A stretch of 64,000 bases of DNA from Xanthobacteraceae bacterium (GCA_028290465.1 JAQGJU010000114.1:55102-119101), one strand, 5' to 3'; counted from the first letter of the stretch, positions 9,086-18,897 are shown. The notes: generated by a model from the sequence alone, not told the origin. A program made the numbers and translations.

Positions 9086-9299
9086 CGGTTCTGTTGATCC
9101 AGACCGGCATTGCGCCACGGATATGGTCGCGTTCTTGCTAACAATTTGAATTTATTGCGGTTTCTGAATCTCGCGACCTTAACAATTATTAATCTTGCCG
9201 CCACTCCACGGTAAGGCGGCGATCCCCATCTTCCGTGTCCAGATCAGGTGCAACGCACCGTCTACGGTTTCTCTTCAGGTCAATCGATTGGAGACTTTC
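9086..9299 (+). promoter_or_regulatory. degP promoter region, AT-rich
   Basis: This 214-base gap contains a distinctly AT-rich stretch at about 9139-9194 (aacaatttgaatttattg and aacaattattaatc) in an otherwise GC-rich sequence, as expected for a promoter or protein-binding site. A 6-base GCCGCC/GGCGGC inverted repeat follows near 9197-9221. I cannot assign a sigma factor. Confidence 0.35.
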
Positions 9300-10880
9300 A
9301 TGAACGACACTGAAAATCACGGTTCGGGTGCGCCCGTAAAGAAGCAGACCCGTCTCGGTTCGCTCCGGATGGCTTTGTTGGCCACGACGGTGGCGGGCAT
9401 TGGCGCGGCGGCCATCGTGGCCGGCCCGATGCTGTCGCCGCAGGCCGATTTCTTGAGCCCGGCCCACGCCCAGAACCTGACCAAGCAGACCGAGTCGCTG
9501 CCGCGCCCGGTCGGCTTTGCCGACATTGTCGAGAAGGTGAAGCCGGCGGTGATTTCGGTCCGCGTCAAGGTCGACCGCGGTCCGGCGCAGATGCAGTTCG
9601 GCGATGGCGAGTCCAGCCGCGGCGCGCCGGGCAGCGACCAGTTGGAGCGCTTCTTCCGCCGCTTCGGTTCGCCGGAGGGCAATGGCCCGAATAGCCCGAA
9701 TAACCCGCAGCGCCGCCATCAGTACTCCACCGGCCAGGGCTCGGGCTTCTTCATCTCGGCCGACGGCTATGCGGTGACCAACAATCACGTCGTCGACAAG
9801 GCCGAGACCGTCGAGGTCAAGATGGAAGACGGCCGGACCCTCAACGCCAAGGTGATCGGCACGGATGCGCGCAGCGATCTCGCGCTGATCAAGGTCGAAG
9901 GCAGCAACTTCCCCTACGTCAATCTCGGCGAGAAAGCCCCGCGCATCGGCGACTGGGTGCTGGCGGTCGGCAATCCGTTCGGCCTCGGCGGCACCGTGAC
10001 GGCCGGCATCGTATCGGCCCGCGGCCGTGACATCGGCGCCGGTCCGTATGACGACTTCATCCAGATCGACGCCCCGGTGAACAAGGGCAATTCCGGCGGC
10101 CCGACCTTCGACGTCGACGGCAATGTGATCGGCGTCAACACCGCGATCTTCTCGCCGTCCGGCGGCTCCGTCGGCATCGCGTTCGCGATTCCGGCCGAGA
10201 CCGTCAAGACGGTCATCGCGCAGCTCAAGGATAGAGGCTCGGTGACGCGCGGTTGGATCGGCGTGCAGATTCAGCCCGTGAGCCCCGAGATCGCCGAAAG
10301 CCTCGGCCTGAAGAACGCCGAAGGCGCCTTGGTGGCCGAGCCGCAGAGCGGCGGCCCGGCCGTCAAGGCCGGTATCGAAGCCGGTGACGTGATCACCAGC
10401 GTCAATGGCCAACCGGTCAAGGACGCGCGCGATCTAGCTCGGCGTATCGGCTCGATGCCCCCGGGCGCGACCGTCAAGCTGGTCGCGGTTCGCAAGGGTG
10501 CCGAGAAGAACTTCTCGCTGACCCTGGGCGAACTCCCGGCGCAGCGTCAGGCCCGCGCCGAGCCGACCGAAACCGAAACGCCGGCGGCCACCGCCGACAT
10601 CGGCAAGCTCGGGTTCACGCTCGCGCCGGCTGGTAGCGTCGCGGGCGCCGGTTCAGATGGTGTGGTCGTCACCAAGATCGACCCGGACGGCCTCGCGGCC
10701 GGCCAGGGTGTGAAAACGGGTGACGTGATCCTCGACATCGCCGGCAAGGCGGTCTCGAACCCGAGCGACGTCAGCACCGCGCTCGCCACCGCGCAGAAGG
10801 ACGGCAAGCGTTCCGTGCTGCTGCGCGTGAAGTCGGGCGAGGGCACTCGCTTCCTGGCGCTGCCGGTCGGCCGCGCCTGA
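9300..10880 (+). CDS. degP: Do-family periplasmic serine protease/chaperone DegP (HtrA)
   Basis: This protein degrades or refolds damaged envelope proteins. I chose ATG 9300, with GGAG (within attggagacttt) just upstream, because it opens directly into a signal/anchor region (MALLATTVAGIGAAAIVAGP) ending near AHAQN. The protein is 526 residues. The trypsin-like domain shows the triad His163 (TNNHVVD), Asp193 (RSDLALIKV) and Ser265 (NKGNSGGP). Two PDZ domains follow at about 285-375 and 425-520. It is followed by a strong hairpin terminator and then a two-component system, a layout suggesting envelope-stress control, although that is inference. Confidence 0.96.
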   Translation: MNDTENHGSGAPVKKQTRLGSLRMALLATTVAGIGAAAIVAGPMLSPQADFLSPAHAQNLTKQTESLPRPVGFADIVEKVKPAVISVRVKVDRGPAQMQFGDGESSRGAPGSDQLERFFRRFGSPEGNGPNSPNNPQRRHQYSTGQGSGFFISADGYAVTNNHVVDKAETVEVKMEDGRTLNAKVIGTDARSDLALIKVEGSNFPYVNLGEKAPRIGDWVLAVGNPFGLGGTVTAGIVSARGRDIGAGPYDDFIQIDAPVNKGNSGGPTFDVDGNVIGVNTAIFSPSGGSVGIAFAIPAETVKTVIAQLKDRGSVTRGWIGVQIQPVSPEIAESLGLKNAEGALVAEPQSGGPAVKAGIEAGDVITSVNGQPVKDARDLARRIGSMPPGATVKLVAVRKGAEKNFSLTLGELPAQRQARAEPTETETPAATADIGKLGFTLAPAGSVAGAGSDGVVVTKIDPDGLAAGQGVKTGDVILDIAGKAVSNPSDVSTALATAQKDGKRSVLLRVKSGEGTRFLALPVGRA

Positions 10881-11252
10881 TCCGAACGGGATGCGCTACC
10901 GGCAATCGTCGCCCCCGCCGGTGGTGTGACCCGGGGGACGGGCCTTGGCCCGTCCCCACTTTTAGACCTAACGGGCCTTTGGCCCGTTAGACGGGGCGGG
11001 CTTCGGCCCGTCCCCGCTTGTACCCGGGCCTTGTTCCGGTAAATTGCCCCCAGCCGGAGCGGGGCCTGGTGAAGGGGCGGTGGGTTCATCCCACCGCCCT
11101 ATTGCTTTTCGGGAGGCGCGCTTCGCGCGCGTGCTTTTCGGAACCCGCGCTTCGCGCGGCTGCGGATTTCTTCCGAATTGGCTATAAAGAATGAACCGCG
11201 CATTGGCCTTGTCCGCTGTTCCTGCCATGCCGAACCTGGGCCGTCCGAACTC
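10881..11252 (+). repeat. Palindrome-rich 372-base spacer between degP and the response regulator
   Basis: The spacer holds at least six stem-loops in a row: 10934-10957, 10968-10990 (CTAACGGGCC, loop TTT), 10992-11016, 11075-11099 (GGGCGGTGGG, loop TTCAT), 11116-11130 and 11145-11159. The first three share the core ACGGGCC/GGCCCGT and look like copies of one palindrome. The last two lie inside an imperfect direct repeat (11103-11130 and 11132-11160) with the shared pieces TGCTTTTCGG and GCGCTTCGCGCG. No coding sequence is evident. The first stem-loop is followed by ACTTTT and probably ends degP transcription. The rest are unexplained. Confidence 0.8.
10934..10964 (+). terminator. Rho-independent terminator of degP
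   Basis: A 10-base perfect GC-rich stem (GGGGACGGGC with GCCCGTCCCC) encloses a 4-base loop and is followed by ACTTTTAG. It lies 53 bases after the degP stop codon. Confidence 0.7.
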
Positions 11253-11927
11253 ATGCGACTGTTGATCATCGAAGACGACCGGGATGCCGCCGACTATCTT
11301 GTGAAAGCGTTTCGCGAGGTCGGCCATGTGGCCGATCAGGCGCCGGACGGCGAGGAAGGTCTGGCGCTGGCGCTGGAAGGCCAATACGACGTTCTGATCG
11401 TCGACCGCATGCTGCCGAAGCTCGACGGCCTGACCGTCATCGGCACGTTGCGGGCCAAAGGCATCGAGACCCCGGCGCTGATCCTGTCGGCGCTGGGCCA
11501 AGTCGACGACCGGGTCAAAGGCCTGCGGGCCGGCGGCGACGATTATCTGCCAAAGCCCTATTCGTTTGCCGAACTGCTCGCCCGCATCGAAGTGCTGGCC
11601 CGCCGCCGCGGCGGCCGCGGCGAGGAAACTGTGTACCGGGTCGGCGATCTCGAGCTTGACCGCCTGTCGCATAGCGTGAAGCGCGGCGACGACGAGATCG
11701 TGCTGCAGCCGCGCGAATTTCGCCTGCTGGAATATCTGATGAAGCATTCCGGGCAGGTGGTGACCCGGACCATGCTGCTGGAGAATGTCTGGGACTATCA
11801 TTTCGATCCGCAGACCAATGTGATCGACGTGCACATATCGCGCCTGCGCGCCAAGATCGACAAGGGCTTTGCACAGCCGCTGCTCCATACGATCCGGGGT
11901 GCGGGGTATATGGTCCGCAGTACGTGA
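11253..11927 (+). CDS. OmpR/PhoB-family response regulator
   Basis: This is a DNA-binding regulator activated by phosphorylation from the kinase encoded next. I chose ATG 11253 because MRLLIIEDDRDAADYL is the canonical receiver start; an upstream ATG at 11178 would add an unsupported leader. The protein is 224 residues. The acidic pocket is Asp8/Asp9, the phospho-acceptor is Asp51 (LIVDRMLPKLDG), and the conserved Lys is in DDYLPKPYSF. The C-terminal winged helix covers about residues 125-222 and ends in LLHTIRGAGYMV. Its stop overlaps the kinase start (GTGA). The target genes are unknown; degP next door is a candidate. Confidence 0.94.
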   Translation: MRLLIIEDDRDAADYLVKAFREVGHVADQAPDGEEGLALALEGQYDVLIVDRMLPKLDGLTVIGTLRAKGIETPALILSALGQVDDRVKGLRAGGDDYLPKPYSFAELLARIEVLARRRGGRGEETVYRVGDLELDRLSHSVKRGDDEIVLQPREFRLLEYLMKHSGQVVTRTMLLENVWDYHFDPQTNVIDVHISRLRAKIDKGFAQPLLHTIRGAGYMVRST

Positions 11928-13342
11928 CGGCGCTCGGCAAATTCTTTCGCACGACGGCGTTCAAGCTGACGCTGGTCTATACGATGCTGTTCGCGCTGTT
12001 CGGCGTCGCGATCCTGGGCTATTTCGCCTTCAACACGCGCCGGCTGATTACCGAACAGATCACCCAGACGGTCGACGCCGAGATCACCGGCCTTAGCGAA
12101 CAGCACCGCCAGGGCGGCATCCGGCTTTTGGTGTCGGTGATCGACGATCGTTCCCGTCGGCCCGGATCGAGCCTGTACCTGGTCAGCAATTTCGCCGGTG
12201 AGAGTCTCGCCGGTAATGTCGGCTCGCTGCCGCATGGCGTGCTGGACCGTCCCGGCTGGGCCGAGACGGTGTATCGGCGGCTCGACGAACAGGATGGCGC
12301 CGATCACAGCGCGCTGGTCAGGGTCGTGCAGATGCCGGGCGGCTTCCGGCTGCTGGTCGGCCGCGATCTCGAAGAACGCGAGCACATCTACCGGATCCTG
12401 ATCGCGACCGGGCGCTGGTCGATTGCCCTGGTGGTAGTGCTCGGGCTGGCCGGCGGTTTCTTCGTCACGCGCCGCGTGCTCAAGCGCATCGATGCGATGT
12501 CCGAGACCTCACGCGTCATCATGGCGGGCGATCTCGGCGGCCGGTTGCCGATTGCCGGCACCGGCGACGAGTTGGACCGGCTGGCGGAAAGCCTGAACGG
12601 GATGCTGGAGCGCATCGAGGCGCTGATGCGCGGCCTGAAGGAAGTCTCCGACAACATCGCGCACGATCTGAAGACGCCGCTGACCCGGCTGCGCAACCGT
12701 TCCGAAGAGGCGCTGCGCACCGCCAAGGGAGAGGCCGACTATCGGGCCGCGTTGGAGACCACCATCGAGGAATCCGACAAGCTGATCCGCACCTTCAATG
12801 CGCTGCTGATGATCGCACAAGCCGAATCCGGTCAGGCGCGCGACAATATGGTGGTTCTCGATGCCGGCGACGTCGTGCGCGGGATCGGCGATTTGTACGA
12901 GCCGCTGGCCGAGGAGAAGGGACTGGGACTTCGCGTCGAGACCGACGGACCGGCGCCGGTGCGCGGCAATCGCGAGTTGATCAGCCAGGCGCTGGCCAAT
13001 CTGGTCGACAACGCCATCAAATATGGCCGGCCCGCCACGGAAGGCGCACCGTCCGAAATCCCAGCCGAGATTGTCGTGCGTACCCGCACCGATGGCGGGG
13101 AGGTGTTCATCGAAGTCAGCGACCGCGGCACCGGCATTCCCGAGGCCGATCGCAGCCGCGTCGTTCAGCGCTTCGTGCGGTTGGAACAGAGCCGCTCGCT
13201 GCCGGGCTCGGGCCTTGGCCTGTCACTGGCGGCAGCCGTCGCCCGTCTCCACAGCGGCGAACTGAAGCTGGTCGACAACAATCCGGGCCTGACCACCATC
13301 ATTGCGTTGCCGCGAGCCGAGCCGCTACAAAGCGAGGCATGA
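11924..13342 (+). CDS. Sensor histidine kinase with HAMP domain, partner of the preceding regulator
   Basis: This membrane kinase senses a periplasmic signal. The GTG start at 11924 overlaps the regulator stop by four bases. The protein is 472 residues. Membrane helices lie at about 14-36 and 163-183 with a roughly 125-residue periplasmic loop between them. HAMP follows (about 184-238), then a dimerisation/phospho-acceptor segment with His247 (NIAHDLKTPLTRLRNR). The ATPase domain has the N box LVDNAIKYG, G1 SDRGTGIP and G2 GSGLGLSLA. Its stop codon overlaps the glnE start (ATGA), tying the three genes into one transcript. Confidence 0.94.
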   Translation: MTALGKFFRTTAFKLTLVYTMLFALFGVAILGYFAFNTRRLITEQITQTVDAEITGLSEQHRQGGIRLLVSVIDDRSRRPGSSLYLVSNFAGESLAGNVGSLPHGVLDRPGWAETVYRRLDEQDGADHSALVRVVQMPGGFRLLVGRDLEEREHIYRILIATGRWSIALVVVLGLAGGFFVTRRVLKRIDAMSETSRVIMAGDLGGRLPIAGTGDELDRLAESLNGMLERIEALMRGLKEVSDNIAHDLKTPLTRLRNRSEEALRTAKGEADYRAALETTIEESDKLIRTFNALLMIAQAESGQARDNMVVLDAGDVVRGIGDLYEPLAEEKGLGLRVETDGPAPVRGNRELISQALANLVDNAIKYGRPATEGAPSEIPAEIVVRTRTDGGEVFIEVSDRGTGIPEADRSRVVQRFVRLEQSRSLPGSGLGLSLAAAVARLHSGELKLVDNNPGLTTIIALPRAEPLQSEA

Positions 13343-16314
13343 ACGCCACTCAGTCGGGCAACGCCGCCCCCTCGGCCGAAATCAGTCTCGCGCGCCAGAT
13401 TGTCGCGGCGCCGGAATTGACCGATGCGGCGGCCGCGCGCTCGCGCGTCACCGATTGGCTGCGTGAGATCGACGGTACGGCAGCCGCCCAGGCGCTGGGT
13501 CGTCTGCTGCCGGAGCATCCCGCGCTCGATGCGCTGATTGCCGGTCTGGCCGAAAGCTCTCCCTTCCTGTTCGATCTGTGCCGCACCGATCCGGCCCGCC
13601 TCGTCGAGCTGCTCGAAGCCGATCCCGAGCGGTATTTCGCGACGCTGCTGGTGCGCATGCACGACGAGGCCGAACGGGCCGAGAACGACGAAAAGCTGAT
13701 GCGCCTGCTGCGCCGGGCCAAGGCCGAGGCCGCGCTGATGATCGCGCTCGCCGACATCGGCGGTGTCTGGCCGGTGATGCACGTGACCCGCGCCTTGACG
13801 GAGTTCGCCGACGCCGCGGTCGGCGCCGCCGTTCGGCATCTGCTGCGCGCGGCGGCCGGGCAGGGCCGTCTCGTACTTCCCGATCCGCAGCAACCGGAGC
13901 AGGGCTCCGGCTATGTCGTGCTGGCGATGGGCAAGATGGGCGCCTTCGAGCTGAACTATTCCAGCGATATCGATCTCATCGTGTTCTACGACCCGCAGGC
14001 GCCCGCGCTGCCGACCGACGCTGAGCCGGTGCGGACCTTCGTGCAGGTGACGCGCGGCCTGATCAAGCTGCTGCAGGAACGCACCGCCGACGGCTACGTG
14101 TTCCGCGTCGACCTGCGGCTGCGGCCCGACCCTTCCGCGACGCAGATCGCGATCTCGACGCCGGCCGCGCTCGACTACTACGAAAGCCGCGGCCAGAACT
14201 GGGAGCGCGCCGCGATGATCAAGGCGCGGGCCTGCGCCGGCGATCCGCTGACCGGGGCTTTCATTTTAAAGAATCTCGCGCCGTTCCTGTGGCGCCGCTA
14301 TCTCGACTACGCGTCGGTCGCCGACGTCCACGCGATGAAGCGGCAAATCAATGCGTTTCGCGGCCATGGCGAGATCGCGGTCGAGGGCCATAACGTCAAG
14401 CTCGGGCGCGGCGGAATCCGCGAGATCGAATTCTTCGTGCAGACCCAGCAATTGATCGCCGGCGGGCGGCATCCCGAATTACGCGGCCGCGATACGCTCG
14501 CGACCCTGGTGGTGCTGACGGAGGGCGGCTGGATCAGCCTTGAGGCGCGCGACCAGCTCAGCAATGCCTATCGCTTCCTGCGCTCGGTCGAGCATCGGCT
14601 GCAGATGATGGCCGACGAGCAGACCCATACGCTGCCGGAAGATCCGGCCGCGCTGGGCCGTTTCGCGTGTTTTCTCGGCTTCAAGGATCGCGATGCGTTC
14701 GCGGCCGAACTGCTCGACCACCTGCGCAAGGTGCAACGGCACTATGCGCAACTGTTCGAAAACCAGGGGCAGGGCGCCGAACATCCGGACCTAAGTTTTC
14801 CGAAGGACGCCGATCACAAGGAGACGCTGGACCGACTGGCCTCGCTCGGCTATCGCCGCGCGCCCGACATCTCGGCGACGGTGCGGCGCTGGATGACCGG
14901 CGAATATCGTTCGCTGCGCGGCGAGATCACGCGCAAGCAGCTTATCGATCTGGTGCCGTTGCTGATCGAGCGGCTGGCAAAGGTCGAAAATCCGGATCTC
15001 GCCTTTGTGGCGTTCGATCGATTTTTGTCCGGCTTGACGGGCGCCGGCCGGCTGTTTCCGCTGCTGCGGCAGAACCCCGATCTGGTCGGGCTGATCGCGC
15101 TGATCATCGGCACCGCGCCGCGGCTCGCGGACATTCTGGCCAACCACCCGCATGTGATGGACGCCTTGATTGAGCCGAGCTTCTTCGGCGCGCTGCCGGA
15201 CGAGCAAAAGCTCGCGGCCGGCCTCGCGGCCTCGCTCGGCGAAGCGGTGTCGTATGAGGACTTTCTCGACCGCATCCGCATTTTCGGTCAGGAGCACATG
15301 TTCCTGATCGGCACCCGCATTCTGTCGGGCACGGCGACCGCTGAACAGGCCGGTTTGGTATTCGCGCGTCTCGCCGAGACATTGGTGCGTGCATTGCACC
15401 GCGCCGTCGGACAGCAGTTCAGCGAGACCTATGGCCGCGTGCCCGGCCAGGAGACCGCGCTGTTGGCGATGGGTAAGCTCGGCGGCCGCGAGATGACGGC
15501 GACGTCGGATCTCGATCTGATCCTGATTTACGATTTTGACGCCGAGCATCCTGAATCCGATGGCGAGCGCTCGCTGTATGGCGCGCAGTATTTCGCGCGG
15601 CTGACCCAGCGCCTGATCAGCGCGCTGACGGCGCAGACCAATTACGGCAAGCTGTACGATGTCGACATGCGGTTGCGGCCGTCCGGCCGCTCCGGGCCGC
15701 TGGCCACCCAGCTCGACAGTTTTGCCAGCTACCAGGAAACCGAAGCCTGGACCTGGGAGCACATGGCGCTGACGCGGGTGCGGGTGTTGTCGGACTCGCC
15801 GGCCTTCGCGGCCAGGATTGAGGGGACGATCGCGGCGATCCTGCGCCGCCCGCGCGACCGCGACCAGGTGGCGTCCGATGTCGCCGAGATGCGGCGCGCC
15901 ATCGCCAGCGAGCGTGGCGATGCCGATCGGTGGAATCTGAAGGACGCTGCCGGCGGGCAGATCGATATCGAATTCATCGCGCAGTATCTGCAACTGGTGC
16001 ATGCCGCGACGCAGCCGGAGATCCTCGATCCGTCCACCGCGCGCGTGCTGGAGAAAGCGTGGCGGCTCGGGATTATCACCGCCGCGCAGGCCGAGGTGCT
16101 GCGTCCGGCGATGCGGCTGTTCCACGACCTGACGCAGATTCTGCGGCTGTGCCTGAATGGGCCGTTCGATCCGAAGGCGTCGCGGCTTGGCCTCCTTGGC
16201 CTGTTGACCCGCGCGGCCGACGTGCCGGACTTCGCGACGTTGGATTCTCACGTCGCGGAAACGCAAGCGAAGGTGCGGGCGACGTTTGTCGAGATTCTCG
16301 GGCGGGAGCTGTAG
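13339..16314 (+). CDS. glnE: Bifunctional glutamine synthetase adenylyltransferase/adenylyl-removing enzyme
   Basis: This enzyme adenylylates and de-adenylylates glutamine synthetase to match activity to nitrogen supply. The protein is 991 residues, typical for alphaproteobacteria. It has two nucleotidyltransferase cores. The N-terminal de-adenylylating core holds GKMGAFELNYSSDIDLIVFY, and the C-terminal adenylylating core holds GKLGGREMTATSDLDLILIY. Each keeps the DxD metal pair, and helical linker domains lie between and after them. The ATG at 13339 overlaps the kinase stop. A 112-base palindromic repeat separates its end from the convergent kinase gene. Confidence 0.97.
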   Translation: MNATQSGNAAPSAEISLARQIVAAPELTDAAAARSRVTDWLREIDGTAAAQALGRLLPEHPALDALIAGLAESSPFLFDLCRTDPARLVELLEADPERYFATLLVRMHDEAERAENDEKLMRLLRRAKAEAALMIALADIGGVWPVMHVTRALTEFADAAVGAAVRHLLRAAAGQGRLVLPDPQQPEQGSGYVVLAMGKMGAFELNYSSDIDLIVFYDPQAPALPTDAEPVRTFVQVTRGLIKLLQERTADGYVFRVDLRLRPDPSATQIAISTPAALDYYESRGQNWERAAMIKARACAGDPLTGAFILKNLAPFLWRRYLDYASVADVHAMKRQINAFRGHGEIAVEGHNVKLGRGGIREIEFFVQTQQLIAGGRHPELRGRDTLATLVVLTEGGWISLEARDQLSNAYRFLRSVEHRLQMMADEQTHTLPEDPAALGRFACFLGFKDRDAFAAELLDHLRKVQRHYAQLFENQGQGAEHPDLSFPKDADHKETLDRLASLGYRRAPDISATVRRWMTGEYRSLRGEITRKQLIDLVPLLIERLAKVENPDLAFVAFDRFLSGLTGAGRLFPLLRQNPDLVGLIALIIGTAPRLADILANHPHVMDALIEPSFFGALPDEQKLAAGLAASLGEAVSYEDFLDRIRIFGQEHMFLIGTRILSGTATAEQAGLVFARLAETLVRALHRAVGQQFSETYGRVPGQETALLAMGKLGGREMTATSDLDLILIYDFDAEHPESDGERSLYGAQYFARLTQRLISALTAQTNYGKLYDVDMRLRPSGRSGPLATQLDSFASYQETEAWTWEHMALTRVRVLSDSPAFAARIEGTIAAILRRPRDRDQVASDVAEMRRAIASERGDADRWNLKDAAGGQIDIEFIAQYLQLVHAATQPEILDPSTARVLEKAWRLGIITAAQAEVLRPAMRLFHDLTQILRLCLNGPFDPKASRLGLLGLLTRAADVPDFATLDSHVAETQAKVRATFVEILGREL

Positions 16315-16330
16315 GACCGTACATTTTCCT

Positions 16331-16442
16331 GTCATCCTGAGGTGCGAGCGAAGCGAGCCTCGAAGGATGGACGGCCGATCAGTTGCAACATCGGGGCCGT
16401 CTATCCTTCGAGGCCCGGCTATGCCGGATACCTCAGGATGAC
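16331..16442. repeat. Palindromic intergenic repeat, type A, copy 1
   Basis: This 112-base element is bounded by the inverted ends GTCATCCTGAGGT and ACCTCAGGATGAC. A second nested inverted repeat pairs about 16357-16376 with 16395-16413 (GCCTCGAAGGAT and ATCCTTCGAGGC). It fills most of the gap between the convergent genes glnE and the PAS kinase. Copy 2 at 30170-30281 is nearly identical and in the same orientation. Confidence 0.9.
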
Positions 16443-16466
16443 GGGTTAAATGTTGGATCTGGATCT

Positions 16467-18803
16467 CTAATGCAGCATTTCGCTGGCAGCGAGATTGTTG
16501 CGCGGCTTGCCGGTGAGCGGCAGGCGGACCAGCACCATGGTGCCTGAGCCCGGGGTCGAGCGGATACGCATCGCGCCGCCATGCAGTTCGGTCAACGACT
16601 TGGCGATGGCGAGGCCGAGGCCCGAGCCCTGATGGGTCTTGGTGTGCTGGCCTTCGACCTGTTCGAACGGGCGGCCGAGTTTGTTGAGCGCGTCTTTCGG
16701 AATGCCGATGCCGCTGTCCTCGATGGCGATCAGCACCGAATTGACCGAAAGACGTCCGTGGACCGAAACGCTGCCGCCTTCGGGCGTGAACTTGACGGCG
16801 TTCGACATCAGATTGAGCGCAATCTGCTTGATGGCGCGGCGGTCGGCGCGAAACCGTAGATCGGGCGCCAGATCCGAGGTTACCGCAAGGCGCTTGTCCT
16901 GGGCGCGGCCAGACACCACGCGCATGCAATCGGTGAGCACGCGGTCGAGTGAAACTTCCTCCAGATCGAGCCGGATGCGGCCGGCCTCGATCTTCGACAT
17001 GTCGAGAATGTCGTTGATGACGTCGAGCAGGTATTGCCCGCTCTCGCGGATATCGCGGCAGTATTCGCCGTACTTTTCAGCGCCGAGCGGGCCGAACATG
17101 CCGGATTCCATGATTTCCGAGAATCCGATGATCGCATTGAGCGGGGTGCGGAGTTCGTGGCTCATATTGGCCAGGAATTTCGACTTGGCCTGATTGGCTT
17201 CCTCGGCGCGGGTCTTTTCCTCGGCGTATTTCTCGGCCAAGTCGGCAAGCTGATGGGTCTGCTGTTCCAGCGTCTGCTGCGAGTGGCGCAGATCGGTGAC
17301 GGTGCGCAGCAGCCGCTGCTCGCTGTTCATCAGCTTTTCTTCGTGCTGCTTGATGGTGGTGATGTCGGTGCCGACCGACACGTAGCCGCCGTCCTTGGTG
17401 CGCCGCTCGCTGATATGCAGCCAGCGGCCGTCGTCGAGTTGCGCTTCGAAGGTGCGGGCGCCTGGCACCAACTCGCCTTCGCTGGTAATCTTGCTTTTAA
17501 CGACCGGTTTGCGGCCGGCGGCAACGACCGCTTCGTAGGAGATGCCGGCCGGGATCGCGGAGTCGGGGAGGTCGTGCAGCGCCTGGAAATTCGAATTGCA
17601 CAGCACCAGCCGGTTCTCGGCATCCCACAGCACGAAGGCTTCCGGGATGGTCTCGATTGCGTCGCGCAACCGCAGGTCCGCCGCCGTGGTTTTTTCGACC
17701 AGATTCTTCTGTTCGGTGATGTCGACCGCGATACCGATCAGGTGAACGCCAGGGTCGTTCGGCTGGCGCACCAATTCGCAGCGCGCGCGCAGCCACAGCC
17801 AGGAGCCATTGGCATGCCGCATCCGGAAAGCGTGATCGACGGTGTTGGTCTTGGCGTCCGCGAGTTTGGCCGCGAGATCATAGAGATTGATGTCGTCGGG
17901 ATGCACCAGCGCGCTGACTTCACCGAAGGTCAGCAGATTGTCCTTGGTCTCCAGCCCGAGCAGCGCGAACATGGATTGCGACCAAAAAATACGCCCGCGC
18001 GCCAGATCCCAATCCCACAGTCCACAGCGGCCGCGATTGAGCGCGGTATCGATCCGGGAGCGCACGGTGTCGTAGATGAAGTCGGCCTCGCGGGCCCGCG
18101 TCGCCTGCCAGTGAAATGCGAAGCCCAGGATCAGCACGACGAAGCCGGTGGTCGCCGACAGCGTGACCGTGAGGGTGGTGTCGGAACGCCACGCCGCCAG
18201 CGCGTCGCCGCGCGATTGCAGCACGGTAACCTGGCCGCGTCCGCTCGACAGGCTTCGCGTGGCGACCAGCGCCGGCTCGCCGTTAGGCAGCGCCATCTCC
18301 AGCACGCCGGCTTGCGCCTCGACGGGGGCCAGCGGCTGGCTCGAGCCCATGACGTCGGTGAGCGGCCGGCCGGTCAGCCCGATCTGCCACGGGACGCTGG
18401 CCGCGACGGTGCCGTCGGCCTGTGTCAGGAGAATTTGGCGGCCACCGCTCATCGCCCGCGGGGGCAGCAAACGTTCGAGCGCTGCCTGCTGGATGCGGGC
18501 GGTAGCGTCCGGCCTGACGGCCGGATCGTCAGCCGAGCGATCAAGCCGCGCGATGAGAATTTCCGCGATGGCCTCGATGTCATGGCCGGCATCAGCCAGG
18601 GCCAGACGCCGGTGCTCGAGCACCTGGACGATGGCGCCGACGCAGATGGTGACCAGAAATGCAATGATGAGCGCTGGGACCGCGCGGCGCAGCGCCGGTT
18701 CTGCGGTGAGCAGACGACGGTATGCTGGCTTGGCGATCGACTGTGCCAATCCCTTGATGGAATCGGAACGTGCAGACGCACTCGCCGCCTCGGCGCGCGC
18801 CAT
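16467..18803 (-). CDS. PAS-domain sensor histidine kinase (PleC/CckA-like)
   Basis: This is a membrane-bound histidine kinase without a linked regulator. I chose ATG 18803 because GAGGAGG lies 6 bases upstream; a GTG at 18818 is also in frame but that ribosome site then falls inside the gene. The protein is 778 residues. Membrane helices lie near residues 45-70 and 240-262 with an extracytoplasmic domain between them. A PAS domain (IFWSQSMFALLGLE through WLWLRARCELV) and a second PAS-like domain (LRDAIETIPEAFVLWDAENR) follow, then a coiled-coil linker. HisKA has the phospho-acceptor in NMSHELRTPLNAIIGFSE, and the ATPase domain has MSNAVKFTPEGG and GSGLGLAIA. The length and HisKA resemble cell-cycle kinases such as PleC or DivJ, but orthology is not proven. 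Confidence 0.92.
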   Translation of the reverse strand: MARAEAASASARSDSIKGLAQSIAKPAYRRLLTAEPALRRAVPALIIAFLVTICVGAIVQVLEHRRLALADAGHDIEAIAEILIARLDRSADDPAVRPDATARIQQAALERLLPPRAMSGGRQILLTQADGTVAASVPWQIGLTGRPLTDVMGSSQPLAPVEAQAGVLEMALPNGEPALVATRSLSSGRGQVTVLQSRGDALAAWRSDTTLTVTLSATTGFVVLILGFAFHWQATRAREADFIYDTVRSRIDTALNRGRCGLWDWDLARGRIFWSQSMFALLGLETKDNLLTFGEVSALVHPDDINLYDLAAKLADAKTNTVDHAFRMRHANGSWLWLRARCELVRQPNDPGVHLIGIAVDITEQKNLVEKTTAADLRLRDAIETIPEAFVLWDAENRLVLCNSNFQALHDLPDSAIPAGISYEAVVAAGRKPVVKSKITSEGELVPGARTFEAQLDDGRWLHISERRTKDGGYVSVGTDITTIKQHEEKLMNSEQRLLRTVTDLRHSQQTLEQQTHQLADLAEKYAEEKTRAEEANQAKSKFLANMSHELRTPLNAIIGFSEIMESGMFGPLGAEKYGEYCRDIRESGQYLLDVINDILDMSKIEAGRIRLDLEEVSLDRVLTDCMRVVSGRAQDKRLAVTSDLAPDLRFRADRRAIKQIALNLMSNAVKFTPEGGSVSVHGRLSVNSVLIAIEDSGIGIPKDALNKLGRPFEQVEGQHTKTHQGSGLGLAIAKSLTELHGGAMRIRSTPGSGTMVLVRLPLTGKPRNNLAASEMLH

Positions 18804-18897
18804 CGAAAGCCTCCTCACTTTGGAAAATCCCCGTCACCCGCAATCGGTAAGGATGTGCCGCATCGCTTCCCGAATCACGTTCATTGGAATCCAAAGG

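Noticed and set aside
11178..11252. A 25-codon N-terminal extension of the response regulator
   Set aside because: Receiver domains begin with the LLIIEDD strand encoded from 11253; the extra residues lack a ribosome site and match nothing.
14791..16929. A 712-codon open frame on the minus strand across glnE and the end of the PAS kinase gene
   Set aside because: It is antisense to the well-supported glnE coding sequence and reads into the kinase gene in a second frame; the protein is rich in Arg, His and Gln as expected of a GC-rich shadow frame.
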